This document shows positions 24,378-32,725 of a DNA stretch of 64,000 nt, piece by piece (positions within the stretch are counted from its first letter, which is position 1; every line of letters begins with the position of its first letter). The notes beneath the pieces are model-generated. The model did no database searches and was not told where the DNA came from. It saw nothing but the letters and a program-made list of their open reading frames with translations. The stretch spans positions 326,968 through 390,967 of the forward strand of contig JAEYWX010000017.1 in assembly GCA_023428755.1 (NCBI GenBank). Direction: 5' to 3'. This stretch comes from Bacteroidota bacterium. GTDB taxonomy: Bacteria > Bacteroidota > Bacteroidia > Chitinophagales > Chitinophagaceae. Both the position numbers and the translations under genes were made by a program.

Positions 24378-25712
24378 TTGAAAACGATTCTTGTATTTGG
24401 AGCCGGCAAATCTGCCACTGTATTGATCGATTATTTAAAAACTACAGTTGCAGAAAAAAAATGGAAACTGATTGTTGCAGATGCCAATCTGGAACTGGCA
24501 AAAGCAAAGTTGGGCGATGCAATGAACAGTGAAGCCGTTGAAGTGAATGTTACCAATGCCGATGAACGCCGGATCTTGATTGAAGCAGCCGATATTGTTA
24601 TTTCACTCCTCCCTCCTTTCTTACATATTCATGTGCTGAACGATTGCGTGGCCATTGGCAGAAAGCTGTTGAACGCTTCGTATGTTGATGATGCTATCAG
24701 AAACCTTGAAGCAGAGATCAACAGTAAAGAATTGTTGTTTTTATGTGAGATGGGGCTCGATCCCGGTATTGATCACATGAGTGCTATGCAGTTGTTTGAT
24801 GAAATACGGGCAAAGGGAGGCTGCATTACATCGTTTCAATCGCATTGCGGTGGATTGGTGGCACCGGAAAGTGATGACAATCCCTGGCATTATAAAATAA
24901 GCTGGAACCCACGCAATATTGTAATGGCCGGACAAGCGGGTGCAGCGTACAAAGAAAACGGGCAAATCGTTACAAAAGAATACAGGCAGATATTTGAAAA
25001 CTGCAAAGAAGTGAAAGTTGAAAGTTTACCGGCCCTAGCCTGGTATCCCAACCGTGATTCACTGAGTTACCTGCCGCTTTATCGTTTGGAAAATGCCAGC
25101 ACTTTTATTCGCACAACATTACGCTATGCAGATTTTTGTAAAGGCTGGGATGTGTTGGTTGACCTTGACTTAACAAATGAAAACGATACAGCACTCGCAA
25201 GTCAATGCCATACTTTTCAGCAATGGTTCTTAACTAAACTAAAAAAAGTAGAAGGCAGAGAGCTGAGCCTCCGAATGTATCTGGAATTATATGTTGCCGA
25301 AGCAGCACATGATACAATTCTTGAACAAATCGCCTTTCTCGATCTTGAAAGCAATGAACCCATCCCTTCCCAACTTCGAACAAGTGCAGATATTCTGCAA
25401 TACTGTATTGAACGGAAACTGGCATTGCAACCAAGCGATAAAGACATGATCGTAATGCTGCATGAAATTGAATATTCTCTCAATGGCAAACAAGTAAGTA
25501 TCAACAGCAGCTTAGTGGTAAAAGGGGAAGACAGCTTGCGTACAGCCATGGCAAAAACAGTGGGACTTCCATTGGGTATTGCAGCCAAACTGATTCTTGA
25601 AGAAAAAATAAAATTGAAAGGATTACATATTCCGACACGAAAAGAAATTTATGAACCCGTGCTGGAAGAATTAAAACAACATGGCATTGTTTTTAACGAA
25701 ACACGTTCCTGA
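24378..25712 (+). CDS. Saccharopine dehydrogenase-like oxidoreductase (lysine metabolism)
   Basis: NAD(P)-dependent saccharopine reductase/dehydrogenase family protein. The likely start is TTG at 24378, giving KTILVFGAGKSATVLIDYL after the initiator, so that the Rossmann GAGKSA lies at the extreme N terminus; an alternative TTG at 24336 adds 14 residues without purpose. The catalytic domain contains CEMGLDPGIDHMSAMQLFDE and SHCGGLVAPESDDNPWHYK, typical of saccharopine dehydrogenase (L-glutamate-forming). The C-terminal part ends with LKGLHIPTRKEIYEPVLEEL. Length is about 444 aa. The enzyme would take part in lysine degradation via saccharopine (inference from family). It is divergent from pdhB and ends at a perfect bidirectional terminator. 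Confidence 0.87.
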   Translation: MKTILVFGAGKSATVLIDYLKTTVAEKKWKLIVADANLELAKAKLGDAMNSEAVEVNVTNADERRILIEAADIVISLLPPFLHIHVLNDCVAIGRKLLNASYVDDAIRNLEAEINSKELLFLCEMGLDPGIDHMSAMQLFDEIRAKGGCITSFQSHCGGLVAPESDDNPWHYKISWNPRNIVMAGQAGAAYKENGQIVTKEYRQIFENCKEVKVESLPALAWYPNRDSLSYLPLYRLENASTFIRTTLRYADFCKGWDVLVDLDLTNENDTALASQCHTFQQWFLTKLKKVEGRELSLRMYLELYVAEAAHDTILEQIAFLDLESNEPIPSQLRTSADILQYCIERKLALQPSDKDMIVMLHEIEYSLNGKQVSINSSLVVKGEDSLRTAMAKTVGLPLGIAAKLILEEKIKLKGLHIPTRKEIYEPVLEELKQHGIVFNETRS

Positions 25713-25716
25713 AATT

Positions 25717-25752
25717 AAAACGGCTGATGAAGTAATATTCATCAGCCGTTTT
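25717..25752. terminator. Bidirectional terminator between convergent genes
   Basis: A perfect 15-bp stem: AAAACGGCTGATGAA at 25717-25731 and its complement at 25738-25752, with a 6-base loop. T runs on both strands serve the saccharopine dehydrogenase gene and the gene at 25771-26151. Confidence 0.9.
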
Positions 25753-25770
25753 CAATTAATGTTCTGTTTT

Positions 25771-26151
25771 TTATCGCACATCAACCAGGAAACTTCCCAG
25801 GTCAACCATCTCGCCTTCGCCCATTTTGAATTGCTGCAGATCTTCAATACTTAAATCTTCCAGCACCTTGGTTGTAAAAACAGGTTTGCCATTTTTCATG
25901 ATCATAAAATAAAAATCCGGTTTTGCTTCTTTAAAAGCTGCATCGTTAACAAATGCATCGTGTGCAAATGCAATCCGAATATGCCCTTCTTCATCTAACC
26001 TGCTTTCACCTAAAAAATCATCATCTGCTATATCTCTGTCGTATAGCCGAACGGTGTAATCGCTGCCGGATAGAGCTTTGTCTTCGCCTTTTTCAATAAA
26101 GCGGGCAGTAACGATCAGATCGGGTTCTTTGTTAAGTGTAAAATCGCTCAT
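25771..26151 (-). CDS. Hypothetical C2/transthyretin-like beta-sandwich protein
   Basis: Soluble protein of 126 aa without a signal peptide. The pattern of strands with LIVTARFIEKGEDKALSGSD, TVRLYDRDIADDDFLGESRL and GHIRIAFAHDAF is that of a small beta-sandwich such as a C2-like or transthyretin-like domain; the D-x-D-x-x-D cluster (DRDIADDDF) could bind calcium. No assigned family function. It is a single gene facing the saccharopine dehydrogenase gene across a shared terminator. Confidence 0.65.
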   Translation of the reverse strand: MSDFTLNKEPDLIVTARFIEKGEDKALSGSDYTVRLYDRDIADDDFLGESRLDEEGHIRIAFAHDAFVNDAAFKEAKPDFYFMIMKNGKPVFTTKVLEDLSIEDLQQFKMGEGEMVDLGSFLVDVR

Positions 26152-26210
26152 GGTTATTGGTTTATGTGAATGTGGGTATTTTAAATGAATTTACACAAAC
26201 TTACTTCAAT

Positions 26211-26240
26211 AAAAAAGCACAAAGATTTTCTTTGTGCTTT
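26211..26240 (-). terminator. Terminator downstream of lepA
   Basis: AAAGCACAAAGA (26214-26225) and TCTTTGTGCTTT (26229-26240) form a perfect 12-bp stem with a 3-base loop. On the minus strand it is followed by six T residues. Confidence 0.85.
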
Positions 26241-26292
26241 GAATATTTAATCAGCAGATCCCTCATTCTTCGGGATGACAGCTTACATTTTC

Positions 26293-28086
26293 TTAATCAT
26301 CTAACTTCAACACTGCCAGGAACGCTTCCTGCGGCACTTCTACGTTTCCGATCTGGCGCATACGTTTTTTACCCTCTTTCTGTTTTTCGAGGAGTTTCCG
26401 TTTACGACTTATATCACCACCATAACACTTTGCCGTTACATCTTTCCGCATGGCACTAATGGTTTCACGGGCAACGATCTTGGCTCCAATAGCAGCTTGT
26501 ATAGCGATCTGAAACTGCTGACGGGGAACTAACTCCTTCAGTTTTTCACACAGCTTTCTTCCGAAATCCTGTGCACGGCTGCGGTGGATCAACGCACTCA
26601 ACGCATCCACTTTATCGCCATTCAAGAGCACATCCATTTTAATGATATCTGCATCTCTGTAACCGATAGGGTTATAATCGAACGATGCGTAACCACGTGT
26701 TTGCGATTTCAATTTATCGTAAAAATCAAACACGATCTCTGTGAGCGGCATTTCAAAGATCAACTCTACACGTGTTTGTGTGAGATAGCTTTGATTGATG
26801 AGGATACCACGTTTGCCCAAACACAAAGTCATGATGTTACCAATATAATCGGGCTTGGTAATGATCTGTGCTTTAATGTAAGGCTCTTCAATTCTGTCCA
26901 TGGCCGTTGGCTCGGGCATTTGTGCAGGATTGTTTACCTGTACTTTTTCACCACGAGTTGTATATGCAATAAAACTTACGTTGGGAACCGTAGTAATAAC
27001 GGTTTGATTGAATTCACGTTCCAGGCGCTCCTGGATAATTTCCATGTGCAGCAATCCTAAGAAGCCGCAACGGAAACCAAAACCAAGTGCCTGCGATGTT
27101 TCCAATTCAAACGTAAGCGATGCATCATTTAACTGCAGCTTGTCCATACAATCACGCAGTTCTTCAAAATCTTCTGTCACCACCGGGAAGATACCGGCAA
27201 ACACCATCGGCTTTACTTCCTGGAAACCACGAATGGCTTCTTTGGTAGGATTGGCCGCCAGCGTAATGGTATCACCCACTTTCACCTCTTTGGCATTTTT
27301 AATACCGGTGATGAGATAACCCACATCGCCACAGGTCACTTCTTTCTTCTCCGTCATCTTCAGTTTCAGGATACCGATCTCGGCTGCTTCATATTCCTGG
27401 TTGGTACTTACAAATTTTACTTTATCTCCTTTCTTGATGCTTCCGTTTAAGATCCGGAAGTACACGATAATTCCACGGAAGCTGTTGAACACGCTATCGA
27501 AAATGAGCGCCTGTAATGGTTCATCGGGCTTACCAACCGGGGCCGGGATGCGTTCTACAATCGCTTCCAGTATTTCTTCAATACCAATACCTGCACGACC
27601 GCTGGCCAGCAAAATTTCTTCGGGTTTACAGCCGATCAGTTCAACGATCTGGTCTTTTACCTCTTCGATCATGGCTCCTTCCATATCGATCTTGTTGATC
27701 ACGGGAATAATTTCCAGGTCGTTATCAATCGCTAAATACAGATTGGAAATGGTTTGTGCCTGGATGCCCTGTGCAGCATCCACCAGCAGTAAGGCGCCTT
27801 CGCAGGCAGCCAATGCCCGGCTCACTTCGTAGCTGAAGTCTACATGACCGGGTGTATCAATGAGGTTGAGGATATACTCCTGCCCGTCTTTGTGTTTGTA
27901 GTTGATCTGGATGGCATGACTCTTAATGGTGATGCCTTTTTCCCGTTCCAGATCCATATCGTCGAGCACCTGGTCCATCATATCACGGTCGCTGATGGTG
28001 TTGGTTGTTTGTAATAAACGATCGGCCAGGGTACTTTTTCCGTGGTCAATATGGGCGATGATGCAAAAATTCCTGATATTCTTCAT
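26293..28086 (-). CDS. lepA: Elongation factor 4 (LepA) GTPase
   Basis: Ribosome-associated translational GTPase. G motifs: AHIDHGKST (G1, 11-19), ERGKGIT-type EREKGITIKS (G2), DTPGHVDF (G3) and NKID (G4). EF-G-like domains II, III and V follow, and the LepA-specific C-terminal domain includes KAKCYGGDISRKRKLLEKQK, here TAKCYGGDISRKRKLLEKQ. At 597 residues it is of the usual length. It begins about 200 bases from the frameshifted DUF2809 gene on the opposite strand and is closed by a 12-bp stem terminator. Confidence 0.98.
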   Translation of the reverse strand: MKNIRNFCIIAHIDHGKSTLADRLLQTTNTISDRDMMDQVLDDMDLEREKGITIKSHAIQINYKHKDGQEYILNLIDTPGHVDFSYEVSRALAACEGALLLVDAAQGIQAQTISNLYLAIDNDLEIIPVINKIDMEGAMIEEVKDQIVELIGCKPEEILLASGRAGIGIEEILEAIVERIPAPVGKPDEPLQALIFDSVFNSFRGIIVYFRILNGSIKKGDKVKFVSTNQEYEAAEIGILKLKMTEKKEVTCGDVGYLITGIKNAKEVKVGDTITLAANPTKEAIRGFQEVKPMVFAGIFPVVTEDFEELRDCMDKLQLNDASLTFELETSQALGFGFRCGFLGLLHMEIIQERLEREFNQTVITTVPNVSFIAYTTRGEKVQVNNPAQMPEPTAMDRIEEPYIKAQIITKPDYIGNIMTLCLGKRGILINQSYLTQTRVELIFEMPLTEIVFDFYDKLKSQTRGYASFDYNPIGYRDADIIKMDVLLNGDKVDALSALIHRSRAQDFGRKLCEKLKELVPRQQFQIAIQAAIGAKIVARETISAMRKDVTAKCYGGDISRKRKLLEKQKEGKKRMRQIGNVEVPQEAFLAVLKLDD

Positions 28087-28288
28087 TCAGATCTCCTTCA
28101 TTTTCAAGGCGGCAAAGATAGGTGAAAAGAGTGTGCGGAAAGCAGTGTGTGCAGGTAGTGGAAAGATGCCGGTGAGCCACCCCAAATACAGCGGGTGACT
28201 CACCAAGAAATGCAACCAATCCAACCCAAAATATTATGCTTTCTATTGTTTCCTGATTATTCAACAAATTGCAATATCATTACATCAA

Positions 28289-28671
28289 ATGAAATTCAAA
28301 TTTAATTCGGGCTATTTTTTTCATTCGTCGTTCTGCTTCTCATCGAAATCCTCATCGCTCTGTACATCACCGATAAAATCATTCGCCCCTATATCGGTGA
28401 TCTGCTGGTGGTGATTCTGATCTACTGTTTCATAAAATCGTTCTTTGCTACACCGGTAGTTAAAACAGCGATTGCTGTTTTGCTTTTTGCATTTGCAGTA
28501 GAAACCATGCAATACTTCAACCTGGTGCAGAAACTCGGCTTACAACATTCAAAAGCTGCACGCATCATTATCGGCTCATCGTTTGAATGGAAAGATATGC
28601 TTGCCTACGTTGCCGGCACAACGATCATCATCCTGGTTGAATTGAGAAAAAAGGCGGCGAAAGGTGTCTGA
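28289..28671 (+). pseudogene. DUF2809 family membrane protein with a single-base frameshift in a T7 run
   Basis: The true N terminus is encoded from the ATG at 28289 (MKFKFNSGYFF) in one frame and the rest (SFVVLLLIEILIALYITDKI onward, ending ELRKKAAKGV) in another. The phases change at the run of seven T at 28315-28321; one extra T would join them into a 127-residue DUF2809 protein. Its landmarks are RPYIGDLLVVILIYCF, TAIAVLLFAFAVETMQYFN and WKDMLAYVAGTTI, with four membrane segments. Without the shift, translation could begin only at GTG codons near 28408, losing the first helix. This may be a sequencing error in a homopolymer, a real mutation, or slippage at the T run. The function of DUF2809 is unknown. 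Confidence 0.75.
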
Positions 28672-28731
28672 CATCTTTGCTTTCCAAAATTTCGGAAAGG
28701 GAGGTCAGGACGCTGCAAGCGTAAGACACCT
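28662..28731. other. Three-way-junction-shaped inverted repeat
   Basis: An outer stem AGGTGTCT (28662-28669)/AGACACCT (28724-28731) encloses two hairpins: CTTTCC/GGAAAG (28680-28685, 28694-28699) and ACGCT/AGCGT (28710-28714, 28718-28722). It overlaps the last codons of the DUF2809 gene. It could serve as a terminator-like or REP-like element; no U run follows. Confidence 0.5.
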
Positions 28732-28807
28732 ATACAATACAGAAAAAAAGTACAGGCTACTTATCAGAATCACAGAAAAATTCTATCTTCCCTAAAACTT
28801 GCCATTC

Positions 28808-29143
28808 ATGGATACTGCTCAATTGCAGGATGTTTTTCTGCGCATTACCACACTTCAGCAACAAGGCCTCAAATCCGATGAAATTTTGAACCGATTGCTG
28901 GAAACCGGTTTACCTGATGATGCCGCACAGCAATATCTCTCCGAATGGAAAAAAGCCCGTGATGAAAAGAAACGAAATGCAGCGTTTGTGTACTGTGGCA
29001 TTGGTGTGTTCCTGCTAACAACCGGCTTTCTGTTTACACTTTTACTTTTTAACAGCGACAGCAATTTCAATTTTGCGCTGTATGGTTTAACCATTCTTGG
29101 TGTGGTGCTGGTGTTTAAAGGCATGATTGATTTGATGAGTTAA
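28808..29143 (+). CDS. Hypothetical membrane protein, 111 aa
   Basis: Starts with ATG at 28808 (MDTAQLQDVFLRITTLQQQG); a TTG three codons upstream is less likely. Residues 1-50 are a helical soluble part (LKSDEILNRLLETGLPDDAAQQYLSEW split across two helices), followed by two membrane segments (FVYCGIGVFLLTTGFLFTL and LYGLTILGVVLVFKGMIDL). No family recognised. It stands alone, 71 bases upstream of the amidohydrolase gene. Confidence 0.65.
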   Translation: MDTAQLQDVFLRITTLQQQGLKSDEILNRLLETGLPDDAAQQYLSEWKKARDEKKRNAAFVYCGIGVFLLTTGFLFTLLLFNSDSNFNFALYGLTILGVVLVFKGMIDLMS

Positions 29144-29214
29144 ATATCTGCCGCTGCTGCTCGTGGTTACGGTTTTGCTTCTTATCTTCCCTGCTTTCAA
29201 TAAATCAAAAAAGC

Positions 29215-30663
29215 ATGAGAAGCGTTTTATCTATTTCCTTCCTGTTGCTACTTGTATCTGTACAAGCGCAAAAGAAAACAACGGTTGCCAAAGATGATCA
29301 ACTGAAAACCCAGGTATCCACTTCCATTCAGGCCAATTACGATCAGTATAAAAGCATGGCATTCCAGATCTGGGATTATGCCGAAGTTGGTTACAAAGAA
29401 GTGAAGAGCAGTGCATTGTTGCAACAAACATTAAAAGACAATGGCTTTACGGTTGAAGCAGGTGTGGCAGGAATCCCAACTGCATTTGTAGCTACTTACG
29501 GTAGCGGACAACCGGTGATTGCCATCCTTGCCGAATTTGATGCATTGCCGGGATTATCGCAAACCAATGCAACTGAAAAAACAAGTGCAGGAAAAGATGC
29601 TGGTCATGCATGTGGCCATCATTTGTTTGGTGTTGCTTCTGTTGCATCCGGCATCGCCATCAAAAAATTAATTGAAGAAAAAAAGTTTACCGGTACTATT
29701 AAAGTATTTGGTTGTCCTGCGGAAGAAGGCGGCAGCGGCAAAGTATATCTTGTACGTGCCGGATTGTTTAAAGATGTTGATGTAGCCATCCACTGGCATC
29801 CCGGTAATGAAAACAGCATTACCATGACAAGTGCATTGGCAAACATGAGTGCTAAGTTTCGCTTCCGTGGCATATCGGCACATGCAGCAGCATCACCGGA
29901 ACGTGGTCGTTCGGCACTGGATGGTGTGGAAGCCATGAACAATATGGTGAACATGATGCGTGAACATATTCCGCAGGAAACACGCATTCACTATGTAATT
30001 ACAAATGGCGGAAAAGCACCCAATGTAATTCCCGATTATGCAGAAGTGTATTACTATGTGCGTCATCCAAAACGTGACCAGGTACAAAGTATTTTTAATC
30101 GTGTAGTAAATGCAGCCAATGGTGCGGCATTAGGAACTGATACAAAAATGGAATACGAAATGATTGGCGGTACACACGACCTGTTACTCAACCGCACACT
30201 GGCCGAAGTGATGCAAAAGAATTTAGACAAAACAGGTGGTGTACCATACACTGCTGCAGAAGTTGAGTTTGGAAATAAGTTGCAATCAACATTTGGATTC
30301 CCTGCTCCTCCCCTTGCCAATGCAGGCACTGTAAAGCCATTGAAAATTGAAATGGATGCAGGTGGTGGAAGCACTGATGTAGGCGATGTAAGTTATGCTG
30401 TTCCAACTGTGGGTTTGCGTTCTGCCACATGGGTTCCTGGCACTGCTGCACATAGCTGGCAGGCAGTTGCCTGTGGCGGTATTGAGATAGGCACAAAAGG
30501 AATGATGGTATCGGCAAAAACAATGGCCATGACAGCCATCGATCTTTTTCTACATCCAGAATTGATTGAAAAAGCAAAAGCAGAATTCAAACAACAGGTG
30601 GGCGATTATCAATACAAAGCATTACTCGGCGATCGGAAACCTGCATTGAATTACAGAGATTGA
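29215..30663 (+). CDS. M20-family amidohydrolase, AbgB-like, secreted
   Basis: Zinc-dependent peptidase/amidohydrolase of the M20 family, closest in layout to p-aminobenzoyl-glutamate hydrolase subunit B and indole-acyl amidohydrolases. The Sec signal peptide is MRSVLSISFLLLLVSVQAQ. Family motifs: AEVGYKEVKSS, LAEFDALPGLSQ, GHACGHHLFGVAS (metal ligands), GCPAEEGGSGK with the catalytic Glu, HWHPGN, and the lid/dimerisation block SAHAAASPERGRSALDG. The His in GTAAHSWQA is the late metal ligand. Length, 482 aa, matches AbgB. The periplasmic location suggests use of exogenous acyl-amino acids or folate breakdown products (inference). Single gene with a hairpin terminator at 30685-30716. Confidence 0.88.
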   Translation: MRSVLSISFLLLLVSVQAQKKTTVAKDDQLKTQVSTSIQANYDQYKSMAFQIWDYAEVGYKEVKSSALLQQTLKDNGFTVEAGVAGIPTAFVATYGSGQPVIAILAEFDALPGLSQTNATEKTSAGKDAGHACGHHLFGVASVASGIAIKKLIEEKKFTGTIKVFGCPAEEGGSGKVYLVRAGLFKDVDVAIHWHPGNENSITMTSALANMSAKFRFRGISAHAAASPERGRSALDGVEAMNNMVNMMREHIPQETRIHYVITNGGKAPNVIPDYAEVYYYVRHPKRDQVQSIFNRVVNAANGAALGTDTKMEYEMIGGTHDLLLNRTLAEVMQKNLDKTGGVPYTAAEVEFGNKLQSTFGFPAPPLANAGTVKPLKIEMDAGGGSTDVGDVSYAVPTVGLRSATWVPGTAAHSWQAVACGGIEIGTKGMMVSAKTMAMTAIDLFLHPELIEKAKAEFKQQVGDYQYKALLGDRKPALNYRD

Positions 30664-30684
30664 TCAAGTAACATTATTTTTTAC

Positions 30685-30716
30685 AAGGCTCTCTTTTGAA
30701 AGAGGGCCTTTGTTTT
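30685..30716 (+). terminator. Terminator of the amidohydrolase gene
   Basis: AAGGCTCTCTT and AAGAGGGCCTT form an 11-bp stem with one G-T pair and a 4-base loop, followed by TGTTTT. Its T run overlaps the upstream promoter element of the next gene. Confidence 0.75.
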
Positions 30717-30744
30717 GCCATCATTCAGCAACCAGCTAATTTTG
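30713..30744 (+). promoter_or_regulatory. Consensus promoter of the GNAT/ACBP genes
   Basis: TTTTG at 30713-30717, a 19-base spacer and TAATTTTG at 30737-30744 match the Bacteroidota promoter consensus. The ATG at 30761 follows after 16 bases. Confidence 0.75.
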
Positions 30745-30760
30745 GTGCAAAGGAAACCAC

Positions 30761-31270
30761 ATGATAGAGCTTGCTACATACCGGGATGCCAAACAAATTG
30801 AACAACTGCTCAACAGTGCCTACCGGGGTGAATCATCACGCAAAGGCTGGACAACAGAAGCCGATTTGATTGCAGGCGATCGCCGAACAGATGAAGTATC
30901 GGTACTGGAAGTAATGAACCAGCCCGGCAGTATTATTTTAAAATACACTAATGAGCAGGGAAATATTATTGGCACTGTCAATCTGCAAAAACATGGCAAC
31001 CGCCTGTACCTCGGCATGTTCAGTGTTTCGCCAACAGAGCAAGGAAGTGGTATTGGCAAACAACTGCTCAAAGCAGCCGAAGATCATGCCCAAAAAGTAC
31101 AATGCAGCAGTATCTATATGTCGGTGATCTCGTTACGAAAAGAACTGATTGACTGGTATAAACGACATGGCTATGCTGAAACCGGTGAGCGAAAGCCCTT
31201 TGTGGAAGATGACCTTACGGGCAAACACCTGCAACCACTTGAATTTCTCATACTCGAGAAATTTATTTAA
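30761..31270 (+). CDS. GNAT-family N-acetyltransferase
   Basis: Acetyl-CoA-dependent acyltransferase of 169 aa. The acetyl-CoA binding strand-loop is LGMFSVSPTEQGSGIGKQLL (motif Q/R-x-x-G-x-G/A at QGSGIG), followed by the helix KAAEDHAQK and the C-terminal WYKRHGYAETGERKPF, typical of GNATs that modify small molecules or protein N termini. The start is placed by a consensus promoter 16 bases upstream. The substrate is unknown. The ACBP gene follows in 35 bases on the same strand and may share the message. Confidence 0.85.
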   Translation: MIELATYRDAKQIEQLLNSAYRGESSRKGWTTEADLIAGDRRTDEVSVLEVMNQPGSIILKYTNEQGNIIGTVNLQKHGNRLYLGMFSVSPTEQGSGIGKQLLKAAEDHAQKVQCSSIYMSVISLRKELIDWYKRHGYAETGERKPFVEDDLTGKHLQPLEFLILEKFI

Positions 31271-31304
31271 CGGGATTCCCTATTTTCGTTAAAACTTACT
31301 ACTT

Positions 31305-31562
31305 ATGGACTTACATCAGCAATTTGAGCAGGCAGTAGCCGAGAGTAAAGAACTCAGTGAGAAACCGAGCAACGATACACTTCTTCAACTTTATTCATTA
31401 TACAAACAGGGAAGCGAAGGCGATGTAAATATCGACGCCCCATCGAATCCATTTGATTTTGTTGCCAAAGCAAAATATGAAGCATGGGCAGCTTTGAAAG
31501 GAAAAAGTAAAGACGCTGCTATGAGTGAGTATATTGAGCTGGTTGCAAAATTGAAAGGTTAA
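31305..31562 (+). CDS. Acyl-CoA-binding protein
   Basis: Small four-helix protein of 85 aa of the ACBP family, which binds medium and long-chain acyl-CoA esters in the cytoplasm. Family landmarks: FEQAVAESKELSEKPSND, LLQLYSLYKQGSEGDVN (the YxLYKQ motif), and KAKYEAWAALKGKSKDAAMS with the conserved K-Y-x-A-W. Full length for the family. ACBP is mainly eukaryotic but is found in many Bacteroidota. Its last 4 bases overlap the end of the convergent glycosyltransferase gene. Confidence 0.95.
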   Translation: MDLHQQFEQAVAESKELSEKPSNDTLLQLYSLYKQGSEGDVNIDAPSNPFDFVAKAKYEAWAALKGKSKDAAMSEYIELVAKLKG

Positions 31563-32725
31563 TTTCTGTTTACGATCCTTTCATAAAGTTCCAGCATTTC
31601 TTTCCCGATTGTTTTGTATTGAAACTGTTGAACAGCTTTTGCACTGATTGTTTCACGATCGTACGATGAAGCGTTTTGCAGATAGCTGTGCAATGCATCT
31701 GCTAATGCAGCGATATTACCTTCCTGCACCAGCATACCATTGGAAGAATCGATCAATTCTGCAATGCCACCCACGTTGGATGAAAAAACCGGCAACCCGC
31801 AACAAAGCGCTTCGTTTACCACACAGGGAAGATTTTCATATTTACTGAAATGTACCAACGCATCGGCTTGCTGCATTTCCTTTGCAACAGCCGCATACTG
31901 CAATATTCCTTTCCAGGCAATTTGTTTTGTTAACCCTAACTCTCCTGCTAATTTCAAATCGGCAGTGGACGCCGGACCAATAAAGCTCATTTCCCAGTCG
32001 GTTGTTTTTTGATTCAATGCTGCCAATGCGTGTAAGATACCCGTAACGTTTTTCAATGGATGCATGAGTGACACATGAATGAAGCTTTTTCGTTTATTCG
32101 ATGATGGCTTATAAAAAAACAAATCAGTGTCAACTACGTTGCGGATCAATTGAACCTGCTGCACCCGAAACAATTCCTGCAAACGATGCAGCAACCAGTT
32201 GGAAACGGAACTTACAACAGCAGCCTGTTCAAATGTTGTTTTGGTAATATGCCGGAAGTAACGATTTCGCTGAAAATAATTTTCCGGAATATGTTCATAA
32301 TAAGCAGAACTATGTTCGGTCACTACAAATGGAATTGCATACTTCTCTTTCACTTTAATCGCAACTGCACCAGCTTTTACCGGCACGTGTACATGAATAA
32401 TGTCGGGTTTTCCGTTTTTCTGTATATATGCATCAATCAATTGCTGATAAAAGCTTTGATAACGTTGATTGAAAAGAAGTTTTTGTAAAAACGGAATACC
32501 ACTTGCCTGAAGTGGCAGAAAATAAACTGAAGAGGAAAGATTGCCTTCTGTTTTATGTTCTGCCCGTTGTTCTTTTTCGTTCTGTAGAAAATGAAAATTC
32601 TGTACAATGTGGATCACCTGCACTTCAGTGTACAGCGATAAAGCCTTCGCCTGTCGTTCGATAAAATCACCATCAAACGGATCAACTGAATGCGGATACC
32701 AACTGCAAAGCCAGAGAATTTTCAT
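31559..32725 (-). CDS. Glycosyltransferase family 4 protein
   Basis: GT-B type retaining glycosyltransferase of 388 aa, cytoplasmic. The N-terminal domain begins MKILWLCSWYPHSVDPFDG and includes PDIIHVHVPVKAGAVA. The C-terminal GT1/GT4 domain has HVSLMHPLKNV, the donor-binding FSKYENLPCVVNEALCCG with the E-x7-E spacing, and SNVGGIAELI. It would add a sugar during synthesis of a surface polysaccharide or glycolipid. It overlaps the flippase gene by 4 bases (ATGA-type), the third step of a four-gene minus-strand cluster. Donor and acceptor cannot be inferred. Confidence 0.9.
   Translation of the reverse strand: MKILWLCSWYPHSVDPFDGDFIERQAKALSLYTEVQVIHIVQNFHFLQNEKEQRAEHKTEGNLSSSVYFLPLQASGIPFLQKLLFNQRYQSFYQQLIDAYIQKNGKPDIIHVHVPVKAGAVAIKVKEKYAIPFVVTEHSSAYYEHIPENYFQRNRYFRHITKTTFEQAAVVSSVSNWLLHRLQELFRVQQVQLIRNVVDTDLFFYKPSSNKRKSFIHVSLMHPLKNVTGILHALAALNQKTTDWEMSFIGPASTADLKLAGELGLTKQIAWKGILQYAAVAKEMQQADALVHFSKYENLPCVVNEALCCGLPVFSSNVGGIAELIDSSNGMLVQEGNIAALADALHSYLQNASSYDRETISAKAVQQFQYKTIGKEMLELYERIVNRN

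Noticed and set aside
26157..26459. A 100-codon plus-strand frame over the lepA 3' end
   Set aside because: It runs through the lepA terminator and antisense to lepA; a shadow frame.
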